Source of the DNA: Streptomyces sp. NBC_00078
GTDB taxonomy: Bacteria; Actinomycetota; Actinomycetes; Streptomycetales; Streptomycetaceae
Assembly (NCBI RefSeq): GCF_026343335.1
Contig: NZ_JAPELX010000001.1
Coordinates: 5,394,001-5,458,000, forward strand
Length of the DNA: 64,000 nt
Direction: 5' to 3'
The notes below the pieces were generated by a model. That model searched no databases. It was not told the DNA's origin and worked only from the letters and a program-made list of their open reading frames with translations. The position numbers and the translations under genes were made by a program. This document shows positions 16,362 through 24,444 of the stretch, piece after piece. Position 1 is the stretch's first letter; every line of letters begins with the position of its first letter.

Positions 16362-18011
16362 GTGTCGGAGGGGACGAAGGCAGAGTTGGTGGATGCGTTC
16401 GGGCTGTTGCTGCCGCATCTCGATGAGCGCCAGCAGCGCCTGATGCTGGGCGCCGCGGCCCGCGTTCTGGGCCACGGCGGGATCCGCATGGTGGCCGGAG
16501 CGGCCGGGGTGGCTGAGTCCACGGTGTCGCGCGGGAAGCGGGAGCTGGAGCACGCGGAGGAACCCGCTGGCCGGGTCCGGGCACCCGGCGCAGGGCGGAA
16601 GCCCTTGCGGGAGGCCGATCCGGGGTTGGTGCCCGCGTTGCTGGCGCTGGTCGAGCCGGACCAGCGGGGCGACCCGGAATCTCCGCTGCTGTGGACGGTG
16701 AAGTCCACCCGGAATCTGGCGGCCGAGCTGACGCGGCAGGGACGCCGGGTCGGCTCGGACACGGTGGCCTCACTGCTGAAGGCGGAGGGGTTCTCTTTGC
16801 AGGGCACCTCGAGGACCACCGAGGGGGCCCGGCATCCGGACCGGGACGCCCAGTTCCGTTACATCAACGACCAGGTCACGGCGTTCCTCGCCGACGGGCA
16901 GCCGGTTATCAGCGTGGATGCCAAGAAGAAGGAGACGCTGGGCAGCTACGCGGTCATCGGACGCGAATGGCACCGCGCCGGGCAGCCGGTGCAGGCCCGC
17001 GCCCACGATTTTCCCGAGAAGGGCGCCCAGAAGGCGATGCCGTACGGGATCTACGACATCGGCGCGGACGCCGGCTGGGTGTCGGTGGGCTGCGACGGGG
17101 ACACCTCTGCCTTCGCCGTGGCCACCTTGCGCCGCTGGTGGAACGGTGAGGGACGACGCCGCTACCCGCACGCTTCCCGCCTGCTGGTCACCGCCGACGC
17201 CGGAGGCTCCAACGGCTACCGGGTGCGCGCCTGGAAGAAGGAACTCGCAGACTTCGCCTATGAGACAGGCGTCGAGGTGACGGTCTGTCACTTTCCGCCG
17301 GGAACATCGAAGTGGAACAAAATAGAGCACCGGCTGTTCTCACAGATCAGCATCAACTGGCGCGGCAGGCCCCTGACCAGCCACGAAGTCGTCGTCAGCA
17401 CCATCGGAGCGACCACCACACGCAACGGACTGTCCGTCCACGCAGACTTCGACCCTGGCACTTACCCCACCGGGGTCACCGTCCCTGACGGTGTCATGGA
17501 CCGCCTGCCCCTCACGCCGCATGACTGGCACGGCACGTGGAACTACACCCTGCGCCCCGAACCCCTCGCCCCTGAACCGTCCCCGCCCAGTGCCGAGTTC
17601 GGGCGTTTCCCGGCCGGTGACAAGCTGCCTGCCTGGCTGCGGCACCCCAGCCTCACCGGACTCGAGCCCGCCGCCTTCGACGAACTCACCGCCCGCTACC
17701 AAGCCTGGCGCACCGAGCACCCGCCGATCTTCCTGCCCGGCAAGCGCCCCGACGGAGGCCCCGGCGCCGGCGGCAGACGGCTCTCCGTCGCCGACCAGCT
17801 CGTCGTCTTCCTCCTCAAGAAGCGCTGGTCCATGGACCAGGCACCGCTCGCCGAGGCAACCGGCCTGCCCAAGAGCAGGATCGGCGCGACCCTCCGGGAG
17901 GCCACCCCCGTTCTCGCCGCGCTCGGGCACACCGTCTCGACCGGCGCCCTCACCGTGACCACGGCCCAACAGCTCGCCGAGATCGCCGGGCACGACCTCA
18001 CACCCCCGTGA
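16362..18011 (+). CDS. ISAzo13-family transposase
   Basis: 549 aa, GTG 16362. The N-terminus has a helix-turn-helix-like segment (MVAGAAGVAESTVSRGKREL, about 43-62). The DDE core reads ISVDAKKKE (Asp186), LVTADAGGSN (Asp279) and KWNKIEHR (Glu322), the ISAzo13 (Rhodopirellula-type) signature. After the core comes an extension of about 150 residues with another helix-turn-helix-like motif (APLAEATGLPKSRIGATL, about 490-507), which is long for the family and may help end recognition. The reading frame is intact, so the element could be active. Confidence 0.85.
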   Translation: MSEGTKAELVDAFGLLLPHLDERQQRLMLGAAARVLGHGGIRMVAGAAGVAESTVSRGKRELEHAEEPAGRVRAPGAGRKPLREADPGLVPALLALVEPDQRGDPESPLLWTVKSTRNLAAELTRQGRRVGSDTVASLLKAEGFSLQGTSRTTEGARHPDRDAQFRYINDQVTAFLADGQPVISVDAKKKETLGSYAVIGREWHRAGQPVQARAHDFPEKGAQKAMPYGIYDIGADAGWVSVGCDGDTSAFAVATLRRWWNGEGRRRYPHASRLLVTADAGGSNGYRVRAWKKELADFAYETGVEVTVCHFPPGTSKWNKIEHRLFSQISINWRGRPLTSHEVVVSTIGATTTRNGLSVHADFDPGTYPTGVTVPDGVMDRLPLTPHDWHGTWNYTLRPEPLAPEPSPPSAEFGRFPAGDKLPAWLRHPSLTGLEPAAFDELTARYQAWRTEHPPIFLPGKRPDGGPGAGGRRLSVADQLVVFLLKKRWSMDQAPLAEATGLPKSRIGATLREATPVLAALGHTVSTGALTVTTAQQLAEIAGHDLTPP

Positions 18012-18028
18012 TCCTCACCAAGATCGAG

Positions 18029-18050
18029 GAGTTATTGTTCGGCAGCTCCC
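18029..18050. repeat. Right terminal inverted repeat of ISAzo13-type element
   Basis: Partner of 16302-16323; 18 bases beyond the transposase stop codon. Confidence 0.7.
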
Positions 18051-18446
18051 AGGGGCTGGCAGCGTTCCGGCTTTCATCCGGTATGGCCGAAGGCGTCTTT
18101 CTCGAGCTCGCCTACTGCCCCACAAACCCCGGCGCAGCATCGTGAAACTCGTCACTTTTCATCCCGACCTGTAGATCCGGTTGTGATCGTCGCCGTCTTC
18201 GGCGGACCAACTGGACTGCACCGTTTTCCCTCCTCCACCCGTTCGCTCTTCTGCGATTCCCGGTGCTGCCGGTCGGCAGCGGTGACCTGGTCGGTGTATG
18301 CGGCCGCGCCGCCGTAAACCGTGGTCCAGTGCCACCGAGGCTCCTGGGGCAACCGTGCAATCGTGCAACCGGGTTTCCGTATCTAGGCACTTGGACGGGC
18401 TGTGGGAAGCTCTACGTTCTTGATCTGCTGAGGAATGAGAGACCCC
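18051..18446. other. Region between IS and the next gene
   Basis: About 400 bases with no recognised gene. The last 80 bases (about 18360-18446) are homologous to the minus strand at about 33548-33620, just upstream of a broken relative of the next gene, so they form its ancestral promoter region. Confidence 0.45.
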
Positions 18447-19544
18447 GTGCGCTGGAGCCGGATTCAAATGCGGTCAGCAGTGGCCGCCGTGGTCACAGCA
18501 GCCGTGCTGGCAGGTGCATATGCCTGGTTCACCCACACGCCGGCCGCCCGACTCGGGAAGGCCTGCGGGGGAGCGCTACCCGTCGACGACATGCTCGCGA
18601 TGACTGGCGCATCCGCGAGGTTCGGGGGTCAGGATCTGAAACTCGCCACCTGGCACTACGACGAGGCCGTCGTCAGCGAGCCGGACGGGCTGTCTGTGGC
18701 GTGCACTGCCAATGACATCGAGATTCACATCGAGACGGCAGTCGGTAACCGCTTCCCCTTCGGTAACTACACCTTTCAGAGCCGCGACGACGTCCTGCCG
18801 ATCCCTCTCCGTGACGGCTGGTCCGGCTTCCTGGTCGCCGAGAGCGAGGACAACCTTGGCGCCTCGGTCCTGCTGAACTGTGCCAACTGGAAGCCGAGCC
18901 ACGGCAGCGGCCTACTGGTGACCGCCGACGCCGACGGCGTCGACAGCGCGAGTACCCCCGCCCGGGCCCGGCTCGCCCGTATCGTCACCCAGACGGCCAA
19001 AAAGGCTGCGGAGCAGACCGGTTGCACTGCCAACCCGGGCCGGACGATCACCGAGATCGACAGCCAGTCCACGACCTCGCGCACCGGCGCCGAGAAGGCC
19101 GACGGCACCTGCGCGGGTACGCGCTCACAATCCTCCGTGCGGGAGAGCGCAGCGCGCACGGCTCCGGTCGAATACTGCGTGCTCGGCGGCAGGCTGTGGC
19201 TGAGAGCGTTCTACGGACCGTTCGCCAGGATCGGTGAGGATGGTGGGCGCGGGGACTTCGACAAGCCGTTCGGCAACGAGGGCTACGCAGTGTGGGGAAC
19301 AGCCGCGTGTCCAGGAGCTGAGGCTAGGGCGCTCTACACCGCCATGCCCCTCGTGGAATCCGACCGGCGCTTGGATTCCCAGCCGCTCACAGCCCGCGAA
19401 CTGGAAGACCTGAAGCAGTTCGCCGAACGCTCCGCCGCACGGCACCACTGCTCGGCAGCTGCTCTGCCCGGGACGGAGGGGAGCGCACACGACGGCAAGA
19501 GCGGCTCGCGGAGTCGGAGTCCGCAAGCCGCCGGACTTGATTAG
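18447..19544 (+). CDS. Membrane-anchored exported protein
   Basis: 365 aa from GTG 18447; this start, rather than ATG 18435, is the one conserved in the broken relative at 33548. An N-terminal signal anchor (VAAVVTAAVLAGAYAWF) precedes a large extracytoplasmic domain with conserved-looking cysteines (GKACGG, LSVACTAND, LLNCANW, EQTGCTAN, EYCVLGG, AACPGAE). No enzyme motif or family was recognised. Two truncated relatives (25056-25216 and 33357-33548) show that it belongs to a family duplicated in this array. It converges on S1 with a 4-base overlap of coding ends. Confidence 0.55.
   Translation: MRWSRIQMRSAVAAVVTAAVLAGAYAWFTHTPAARLGKACGGALPVDDMLAMTGASARFGGQDLKLATWHYDEAVVSEPDGLSVACTANDIEIHIETAVGNRFPFGNYTFQSRDDVLPIPLRDGWSGFLVAESEDNLGASVLLNCANWKPSHGSGLLVTADADGVDSASTPARARLARIVTQTAKKAAEQTGCTANPGRTITEIDSQSTTSRTGAEKADGTCAGTRSQSSVRESAARTAPVEYCVLGGRLWLRAFYGPFARIGEDGGRGDFDKPFGNEGYAVWGTAACPGAEARALYTAMPLVESDRRLDSQPLTARELEDLKQFAERSAARHHCSAAALPGTEGSAHDGKSGSRSRSPQAAGLD
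19501..19531. terminator. Hairpin between convergent genes
   Basis: GCGGCT and CGCGGA/TCCGC segments pair around GTCGGAG, closing with AGCCGC. It lies inside the 3' end of the plus-strand gene and about 10 bases beyond the S1 stop, so it may end transcription from both sides. Confidence 0.5.
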
Positions 19545-20581
19545 CGGTTGACGGCCTGGATTTCCTGGACGGTGACGTCCTGGGTGGCGCCGAAGGTGCC
19601 GTCGGGCAGGTCGCCGCCCGCACCGCCGGAGCCGGTCCAGTGGATCTTCCAGGTGATGGTGGCCTTGAGCGGGTAGGTGCCGTCCCCGGAGGAGCGTAGG
19701 TACTTCACCCCGCAGGGCGGGGTCTGGCCTGCCTTGCCCCGGGCGTACGGCTCGCCGATTCGGCCGTTCTTGATCTCGCAGACGCCGGAGGCGGGGTAGG
19801 CCACCGCCTCCGACGTACCGGGATCGATCTTCAGAGACACCGGTTCGGCTGTCGTAGTCGCAGTGATGCCGAGTACCGGCACGGAGGCGGTGACGGAGAC
19901 CGGCTTGAACGCGGCGCTGTCCAGCCACGCCCACGTGGGCAGGTTGACCTTGGTCGTGCCTGCCGGGGCCAGGGTCACCTTGGTGCCCGGGACCCGAACC
20001 TCGTTGTAGGCGAGTTCGGCGAGGATTTTCGGAGTGACCGCTTCCGGGATGTCGGCCGGGGGGTCCGTGTTGGCGTCGACCCAGAAGATGGGTTTGGTGC
20101 AGTCGAGGGCGCCGGGGTCTCCCTCGCGGCCGGGTGTGACGTACGAGTCCCACCAGTAACCCTTGCCGGTCTTGTCCTTGTTGAAGTCCTTGTACGGGTG
20201 GCCGTTGACGTAGTGATCGCGTTGCTGGGCGTCCCACTCGTAGCCGGTGGATCCGGCCTCCCAGATCGGCTCCAGGTACGCCTTGAGCTTGGCGGGGGTG
20301 TACCTGGGCGCGTAGTAACAGGGCGGTGGCGTCCAGGTCGTCGTCGAGGTGACGGGGCCGGCCGACTGACCAGATCCGTTGTTCGAACGGTCGTAGACGA
20401 TGGCACCTGCGGTCGCGGAGATACCGCCCTTGCCGTCCGATTTACCGGAGGTGTCGGTGGGCGGGGCCCCCTGTCCTTCGCCCGGTCCGTATGCCGCCGC
20501 TGTGCCCGGCAATCCCACACCGCACGCGGCAACGAGCACGCACAGCGCCAGGATGCGCCCCCGACCGGTCAACCGGCGCAT
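19541..20581 (-). CDS. Secreted partner protein S1 of the L/S array
   Basis: 346 aa, ATG 20581, overlapping the L1 stop by 13 bases. Signal peptide (LALCVLVAACGVGLPGTAAA), then a linker rich in Gly/Ser, a WTPPPCYYAP block (about residues 82-91), a variable domain with KGYWWDSYV, an LPTWAWLD motif, and a beta-sandwich-like C-terminus (GVCEI, TPPCGVKYLRSS, ATITWKIHW) ending EIQAVNR. The C-terminal pattern (Cys pair, W-x-[IV]-x-W, terminal EIQAV) resembles PKD/Ig-like domains of secreted Streptomyces proteins sometimes misnamed ATP/GTP-binding. No nucleotide-binding loop is present. Confidence 0.6.
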   Translation of the reverse strand: MRRLTGRGRILALCVLVAACGVGLPGTAAAYGPGEGQGAPPTDTSGKSDGKGGISATAGAIVYDRSNNGSGQSAGPVTSTTTWTPPPCYYAPRYTPAKLKAYLEPIWEAGSTGYEWDAQQRDHYVNGHPYKDFNKDKTGKGYWWDSYVTPGREGDPGALDCTKPIFWVDANTDPPADIPEAVTPKILAELAYNEVRVPGTKVTLAPAGTTKVNLPTWAWLDSAAFKPVSVTASVPVLGITATTTAEPVSLKIDPGTSEAVAYPASGVCEIKNGRIGEPYARGKAGQTPPCGVKYLRSSGDGTYPLKATITWKIHWTGSGGAGGDLPDGTFGATQDVTVQEIQAVNR

Positions 20582-21219
20582 GTCTTGTCCCCCCGCTTCG
20601 AAACCAGGTTGCTGCTCTGCCACACGCCCTGCTTGTTCTTCTCGAGGCGGGTGTTGTACAGCACGTACGGACTCTCCTTCGAGGGAGTCCTGTCGACCTT
20701 GTTCGTCTTGCGGTTCTTGTTGAAACCCTTGCTCTCGTCGGAGCAGTAGACGACGGACGCCGTGCTGTTGCCGGAGAGAGTGACCTTGGGGGCGTAGTAA
20801 CGCGTCGTGCCCGTGAAGGAGAGTTCTGTCTTCAAGTACGCCTGCACCCAGGCCACGGCATCGGTCAATGCCTTGTCGCGGTAGTAGAACGAGAGGCCGG
20901 GTGCGCTGGTGTCTCCTCGCAGAATGGCGTCGTTCGTCGCGTCGATGCGCTGGGCGGTGTCCGCCAGGACTGCGTCCTCGGTCGCGTCGCCCGTCTTCCA
21001 GTTCTCGTACTTGTCCGTGACGTCCGACGGCAACTTGATCTGTGGACGGCCGGCCGCGCTGGAAGCCGAAGCACTCGGCGAAGCCGACGTCGAACTCTCT
21101 GTGTCCGCTCCCGCGATCTTGTCGTTGTTGCTGGACTTGTCGTCCCCGCTCCCGCAGGCCGTCAGCAGCAGGGCTGCGGTCGCGGCGAGCGCGGCGGCGG
21201 GCATAGTGCGGCGCTTCAC
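20569..21219 (-). CDS. Lipoprotein L1 of the L/S array
   Basis: 216 aa from GTG 21219, preceded by GGGGAG; this start puts the signal peptide at the N-terminus (VKRRTMPAAALAATAALLLTAC, lipobox LLTAC, Cys 22). The Ser/Ala-rich linker (KIAGADTESSTSASPSA) is shared by L1-L5. The mature domain of about 150 aa has a long helix, then strands, with FTGTTRYYAPKV and SVVYCSDES, a layout like NTF2-like domains. Ends KTCAG. It is coupled to S1. Probable role: cell-surface receptor or assembly partner of S1. Confidence 0.6.
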   Translation of the reverse strand: MKRRTMPAAALAATAALLLTACGSGDDKSSNNDKIAGADTESSTSASPSASASSAAGRPQIKLPSDVTDKYENWKTGDATEDAVLADTAQRIDATNDAILRGDTSAPGLSFYYRDKALTDAVAWVQAYLKTELSFTGTTRYYAPKVTLSGNSTASVVYCSDESKGFNKNRKTNKVDRTPSKESPYVLYNTRLEKNKQGVWQSSNLVSKRGDKTCAG

Positions 21220-21670
21220 TGTGGACTCCCCGTGAGACTGAAGTTTGGCAAGAGCACATACGGTATCGGCGGGGTTCCTGGTTTCGCCAGAGTGAACTTC
21301 CCTGCGAACCTGGGCAATTGTGGACACAGTGGGCCGCTCCAGGGTGTGGGATGTGTGCCGATCGTGCTCAACGGGCGACGGCTCCGGACGCGTTGGGCGC
21401 GACGCGCCCGGAGCCGCTTGTTGCTGAATTTCGGCTCGCTATCGGGGCACTGTGAACCTCGGGCAGGCGCATGGCGGGGCGTGTCATCGGGCGGGCCCCG
21501 GTACCCGCACGCCGTGGATGTTGCTTCGGGCCTACGGCAAAACACGTCACTCGCGTCCGGGGTGTGAGGGGGGTGCGATCCAGTCCTCAGTTCGAGGGCC
21601 TGGAGGGGCCCGGTGGGCTCGGACTCCGTGGTTCGCCCACGCCTGATCAGCGGTTCGCCTCTGGGCAAGT
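21220..21670. repeat. Spacer repeat R1 with remnant of CxxC gene
   Basis: Copy of the unit repeated at 23412, 27163, 32529 and 38640. It contains the L1 upstream region, the hairpin 21379-21416, and at about 21435-21491 (minus) a remnant of the CxxC gene: MTRPAMR is followed directly by residues from near its C-terminus, so the middle was deleted. Confidence 0.65.
21379..21416 (-). terminator. Spacer hairpin R1
   Basis: CGGCTCCGGACGCG pairs with CGCGcCCGGAGCCG around a 10-base loop. It sits after the (former) CxxC gene and about 160 bases before L1, so it was probably that gene's terminator. Confidence 0.55.
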
Positions 21671-21714
21671 CGCGCTGTGGGCGGCCTGGGGTTTTGAGGG
21701 CCATCCACAGCGCG
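21671..21714 (-). terminator. Terminator hairpin of L2-S2
   Basis: CGCGCTGTGG pairs with CCACAGCGCG, with GGCC/GGCC inside and a T-rich loop, immediately after the S2 stop codon. Confidence 0.6.
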
Positions 21715-22758
21715 TCAGCGGTTGACGGCCTGGATTTCCTGGACGGTGACGTCTTGGGTGGCGCCGAACGTGCCGTCGGGCAGGTCGCCGCCCGCACCGT
21801 CGGAGCCGGTCCAGTGGATCTTCCAGGTGATGGTGGCCTTGAGCGGGTAGGTGTCGTTGCCCGAGGAGCGCAGGTATTCCACTCCGCACGGCGGGGTGTC
21901 ATGTGCCTTGCCCTTGGCGTAGGGCTCGCCGATCCGGCCGTTGTTGATCTGGCAGACGCCGGAGGCCGGGTAGGTCTGGGCATCGGTGGTGCCTGGCTCG
22001 ATCTTCAGGGAGACCGGCTCGGCGGTTGTCGTCGCGGAGATCCCGAGTACGGGGACGGAGGCGGTGACGGAGACCGGTTTGAACGCGGCGCCGTCCAGCC
22101 AGGCCCAGGTCGGCAGGTTGACCTTGGTCGTGCCCGCCGGGGCGAGGGTCACCTTGGTGCCGGGGACGCGGATCTCGTTGTAGGCGAGTTCGGCGAGGAT
22201 CTTCGGGGTCACGGCGTTGTCGATGTCGGCCGGTGGCGGATCGCCCTTGTCCACCCAGAAGATGGGCTTGGTGCACTTGTTCCAGCCGGGCGGGAAGGAC
22301 TCGTTGACGTACGAGTCCCACCAATAGCCCTTGCCGGTCTTGTCCTTGTTGAAGTCCTTGTAGGGGTGGCCGTTGACGTAGCGATCGCGTTGCTGCGCAT
22401 CCCACTCGTAACCGGTCGACTCGGACTCCCAGGTCGGCTCCAGGTAGGCCTTGAGCCCCGCGGGCGTGTACTTCGGGGCGTACCAGCAGGCAGGTGGACT
22501 CCAGGATGTGGTGGAGATGACGGGGCCGGCGGAGGCGCCGGTGCCGTTCTTGGAACGGTCGAAGACGATGACACCGGCGGAGAGGGTGCCGTTGTCACTG
22601 GCATTGCCCGATGTACTGGTGTCGGACCCGGGGTTCGGGTCGCCGCCTACCGAACCATCTCCGCCTGGATCCTGTGTGGCCAGGGCGGCAGGGGCCGAAA
22701 GCATACAGATCGCGGAGGCGAGTGTTGCCGCAGCAACACTAAGGCGGAAGCGGGTCAC
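21715..22758 (-). CDS. Secreted partner protein S2 of the L/S array
   Basis: 347 aa from GTG 22758, which overlaps the L2 stop as GTGA; an in-frame GTG at 22767 is the alternative. Signal peptide (ATLASAICMLSAPAALA), Gly/Asp linker, WSPPACWYAP, KGYWWDSYVNESFPPGW, LPTWAWLDGAAFKPVSV, and the C-terminal EIQAVNR. From about residue 190 it is nearly identical to S4, while the first third differs from S1. Predicted exported, possibly bound to L2. Confidence 0.6.
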   Translation of the reverse strand: MTRFRLSVAAATLASAICMLSAPAALATQDPGGDGSVGGDPNPGSDTSTSGNASDNGTLSAGVIVFDRSKNGTGASAGPVISTTSWSPPACWYAPKYTPAGLKAYLEPTWESESTGYEWDAQQRDRYVNGHPYKDFNKDKTGKGYWWDSYVNESFPPGWNKCTKPIFWVDKGDPPPADIDNAVTPKILAELAYNEIRVPGTKVTLAPAGTTKVNLPTWAWLDGAAFKPVSVTASVPVLGISATTTAEPVSLKIEPGTTDAQTYPASGVCQINNGRIGEPYAKGKAHDTPPCGVEYLRSSGNDTYPLKATITWKIHWTGSDGAGGDLPDGTFGATQDVTVQEIQAVNR

Positions 22759-23411
22759 GGCTGGCACTTTGCGGCCCCCCGCACGGAAATGATCTTCACC
22801 ATTTCCCAGACGCCGTTCGCGTTCTTTTCAACCTTCACACCATAGGAGACATAGCTGTTCTTGTCGGCCTTGCTCTTCTTGACCTTGTTGGTCTTGACGA
22901 CCTTGGTGTACCCCTTGCTCTCGTCCCCGCAGTAGGTCAGCGAGGCCGTGTTCTTGGACTCCACGGAGACGTGCCGGTCGAAGTAGCGGACAGTCCCGGT
23001 GACTGTCAGCCCTGCGTCCTTGAACGACTGAACCCACTGCTGAGCCGACGCGGCCCCCTCGCCCTCCGTGTAGTACTCCAGAGCGGGGAGCCGCGGATTC
23101 TGTGCAGTGATAGCCGCATTAAGCGCGCGGATGAAATCTGCGTTGTCCTTGAGGATCGTGTCCTGTCCCGGATCGCCAACGTGTTCGGGTGTGAACGTGA
23201 CCGTGTTGTCGGCCGACAGCGCGATCTTCGGCCGACCTGCCGTGCTGGAAGCCGAAGCGGTCGGCGAAGCCGACGTCGGGCTGCTGCCTGTGTCCGCTCC
23301 CGCGATCTTGTCGTTGTTGCTGGACTTGTCGTCCCCGCTCCCGCATGCCGTCAGCAGCAGGGCTGCGGTCGCGGCAAGCGCGGCGGCAGCGGGCAATGTG
23401 CGGCGCTTCAC
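22755..23411 (-). CDS. Lipoprotein L2 of the L/S array
   Basis: 218 aa from GTG 23411 (GGGGAG upstream). The signal peptide/lipobox (LLLTAC) and the GSGDDKSSNNDKIAGAD linker are the same as in L1. The mature domain is different in detail (VTFTPEHVGDPGQDTILK) but keeps the aligned elements VTGTVRYFDRHV, SLTYCGDES and the C-terminal KCQP. Coupled to S2 by a 4-base overlap. Confidence 0.6.
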   Translation of the reverse strand: MKRRTLPAAAALAATAALLLTACGSGDDKSSNNDKIAGADTGSSPTSASPTASASSTAGRPKIALSADNTVTFTPEHVGDPGQDTILKDNADFIRALNAAITAQNPRLPALEYYTEGEGAASAQQWVQSFKDAGLTVTGTVRYFDRHVSVESKNTASLTYCGDESKGYTKVVKTNKVKKSKADKNSYVSYGVKVEKNANGVWEMVKIISVRGAAKCQP

Positions 23412-23632
23412 TGTGGACTCCCCGTGAGACTGAAGTTCGGCAAGAGCACAAACGGTATCGGCGGGGTTCCTGGTTTCGCCAGGGCGAACTTCCCTGCGAA
23501 CCTGGGCAATTGTGAACATAATGGCCCGCTCCGGGGTGTGGGATATGTGTCGATCGTGCTCAACGGGCGACGGCTCCGGGCGCGTTGGGTGTGACGCGCC
23601 CGGAGCCGCAGTTGCCTAGAGATTTCGGTTCG
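23412..23632. promoter_or_regulatory. Spacer repeat R2: upstream region of L2
   Basis: Conserved with the equivalent regions of L1, L3, L4 and L5. It contains the 14-base palindromic element TTCGCC-AG-GGCGAA at about 23475-23488, a possible operator (arms mutated in the other copies), and the hairpin 23571-23608. A promoter must lie between the hairpin and 23411, but no confident -10/-35 pair could be picked. Confidence 0.5.
23571..23608 (-). terminator. Spacer hairpin R2 (perfect arms)
   Basis: CGGCTCCGGGCGCG and CGCGCCCGGAGCCG are exact complements with a 10-base loop, 24 bases after the stop of the CxxC gene. Likely its terminator, separating it from L2. Confidence 0.65.
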
Positions 23633-23986
23633 CTATCGCGGCATGCTGCACCTGGGGCAGGCGCAGGGCGGATACGCCGACGTACGCGGCACCGGTCCGG
23701 CCCGCCTGCTGGTCAGGATCTCGACCCTTCCACTGTCGGCGGTCACGGTGCCGGCCGTGTCGATCCGGTAGACGCGGATGGTGAGGCGGGACCGGGAGGG
23801 GGAGCGGCGCTGGGCGGATTCCAGGAGTTCGAGTGTGTCCGGTTGGGGCGGGTAGTGGTCGGCGCACGGAGGGCAGGCGTAGACGTTGAAGCCGGGGCCC
23901 GTGGCGGCGTGGACCTCGTGGACCAGAACCGGTTCGTCCGTGATGCGCTGGCAGCGGGCGCACATCCGCATCGCCGGGCGGGTCAT
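23633..23986 (-). CDS. Small CxxC (zinc-ribbon-like) protein
   Basis: 117 aa, ATG 23986 overlapping the previous stop (ATGA). MRMCARCQRITDEPVLVHEVHAATG gives one CxxC, YACPPCADHYPP a second, and the C-terminus has CACPRCSMPR, two more cysteine pairs. The middle is basic (RSRLTIRVYRI). The first two pairs suggest a zinc ribbon. Similar proteins are common near plasmid-like or phage-like genes in Streptomyces, from memory. A full second copy (32749) and three decayed copies lie in the array. Confidence 0.6.
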   Translation of the reverse strand: MTRPAMRMCARCQRITDEPVLVHEVHAATGPGFNVYACPPCADHYPPQPDTLELLESAQRRSPSRSRLTIRVYRIDTAGTVTADSGRVEILTSRRAGPVPRTSAYPPCACPRCSMPR

Positions 23987-24285
23987 CGAGCGGCCTCCGC
24001 CGGTACTCGCACGCCGTGGATGTGCTTCGGGCCTACGTCGATTCCGAGCGTTGCCAGGCAGGCTGCCCGGCGCCGTTCGCGTTGGCGGCGGTGTTCGGTG
24101 GGGTCCAGGACGTAGGGGCGTACGAGGCGGGATGCGTTGCCGTCGAGTAGTTCGGTGAAGCGGGGAGGGGGCGAGAGGGGGGTGATCCGTAGCGGCGGAA
24201 GTGTGCCGAGGCGGTGCCGGCCGCGGGGGCGTGGGGTGCACAGGGTCAGCATGCGGGTGAGGGTGCGGACGATAAGGTCCAGCAT
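23983..24285 (-). CDS. Small hypothetical protein upstream of the CxxC gene
   Basis: 100 aa, ATG 24285 (MLDLIVRTLTRMLTLC). Arg/Pro-rich: a short amphipathic N-terminus, a PLSPPPRFTELLDGNASRLVRPYVLD segment (about 36-61) and a charged helix REHRRQ-like stretch ending in GVRVPAEAAR. Coupled to the CxxC gene by ATGA. No function recognised. Only the last 15 or so codons survive in the second array copy (before 33102). Divergent from the GntR gene. Confidence 0.5.
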   Translation of the reverse strand: MLDLIVRTLTRMLTLCTPRPRGRHRLGTLPPLRITPLSPPPRFTELLDGNASRLVRPYVLDPTEHRRQRERRRAACLATLGIDVGPKHIHGVRVPAEAAR

Positions 24286-24363
24286 GTCGGCGCTCCATTT
24301 CAGCGTTGGCCATGCCCCGGGACGGCTTGCCTCCGTCGCCGGGGTCTTTACGTGATCAGCCTA

Positions 24364-24403
24364 CATTGCCGTACATGTCAGTGCATAGCAGTGCGCGGCA
24401 ATG
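24364..24403. promoter_or_regulatory. Putative GntR operator in the divergent promoter region
   Basis: CATTGCCG and CGGCAATG form 8-base inverted arms; between them are repeated CAGTGC/GTGC half-sites (CAGTGCATAGCAGTGC). It lies 40 bases before the GntR start and between the two divergent genes, where an autoregulatory site is expected. Confidence 0.5.
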
Positions 24404-24444
24404 CAATCATTGATGCAGCTCAGGGCTGTTTTACGGTGGTTGCT

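Larger units (their letters stand above)
16302..18050 (+). mobile_element. ISAzo13-family insertion sequence
   Basis: Bounded by imperfect 22-bp terminal inverted repeats, 16302-16323 and 18029-18050 (19 of 22 positions match; both contain CTGCCGA and CAATAACTC). It encloses one transposase gene. No convincing target-site duplication was seen directly outside the repeats. The flanks do not obviously reconstruct a single interrupted gene. Confidence 0.75.

Noticed and set aside
14828..16819. Extension of the 352 aa effector to 663 residues
   Set aside because: The extension runs through the hairpin region and the left end of the IS into its transposase; the ATG at 15886 gives a sensible N-terminus.
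18112..18390. Possible small gene right of the ISAzo13-type element
   Set aside because: Several short overlapping frames on the minus strand, none with a binding site or recognisable motif.
19541..21259. One 572-residue protein covering S1 and L1
   Set aside because: Different frame from L1. S1 has its own signal peptide at 20581 and L1 its own lipobox; the joined reading is an artefact of an open frame.
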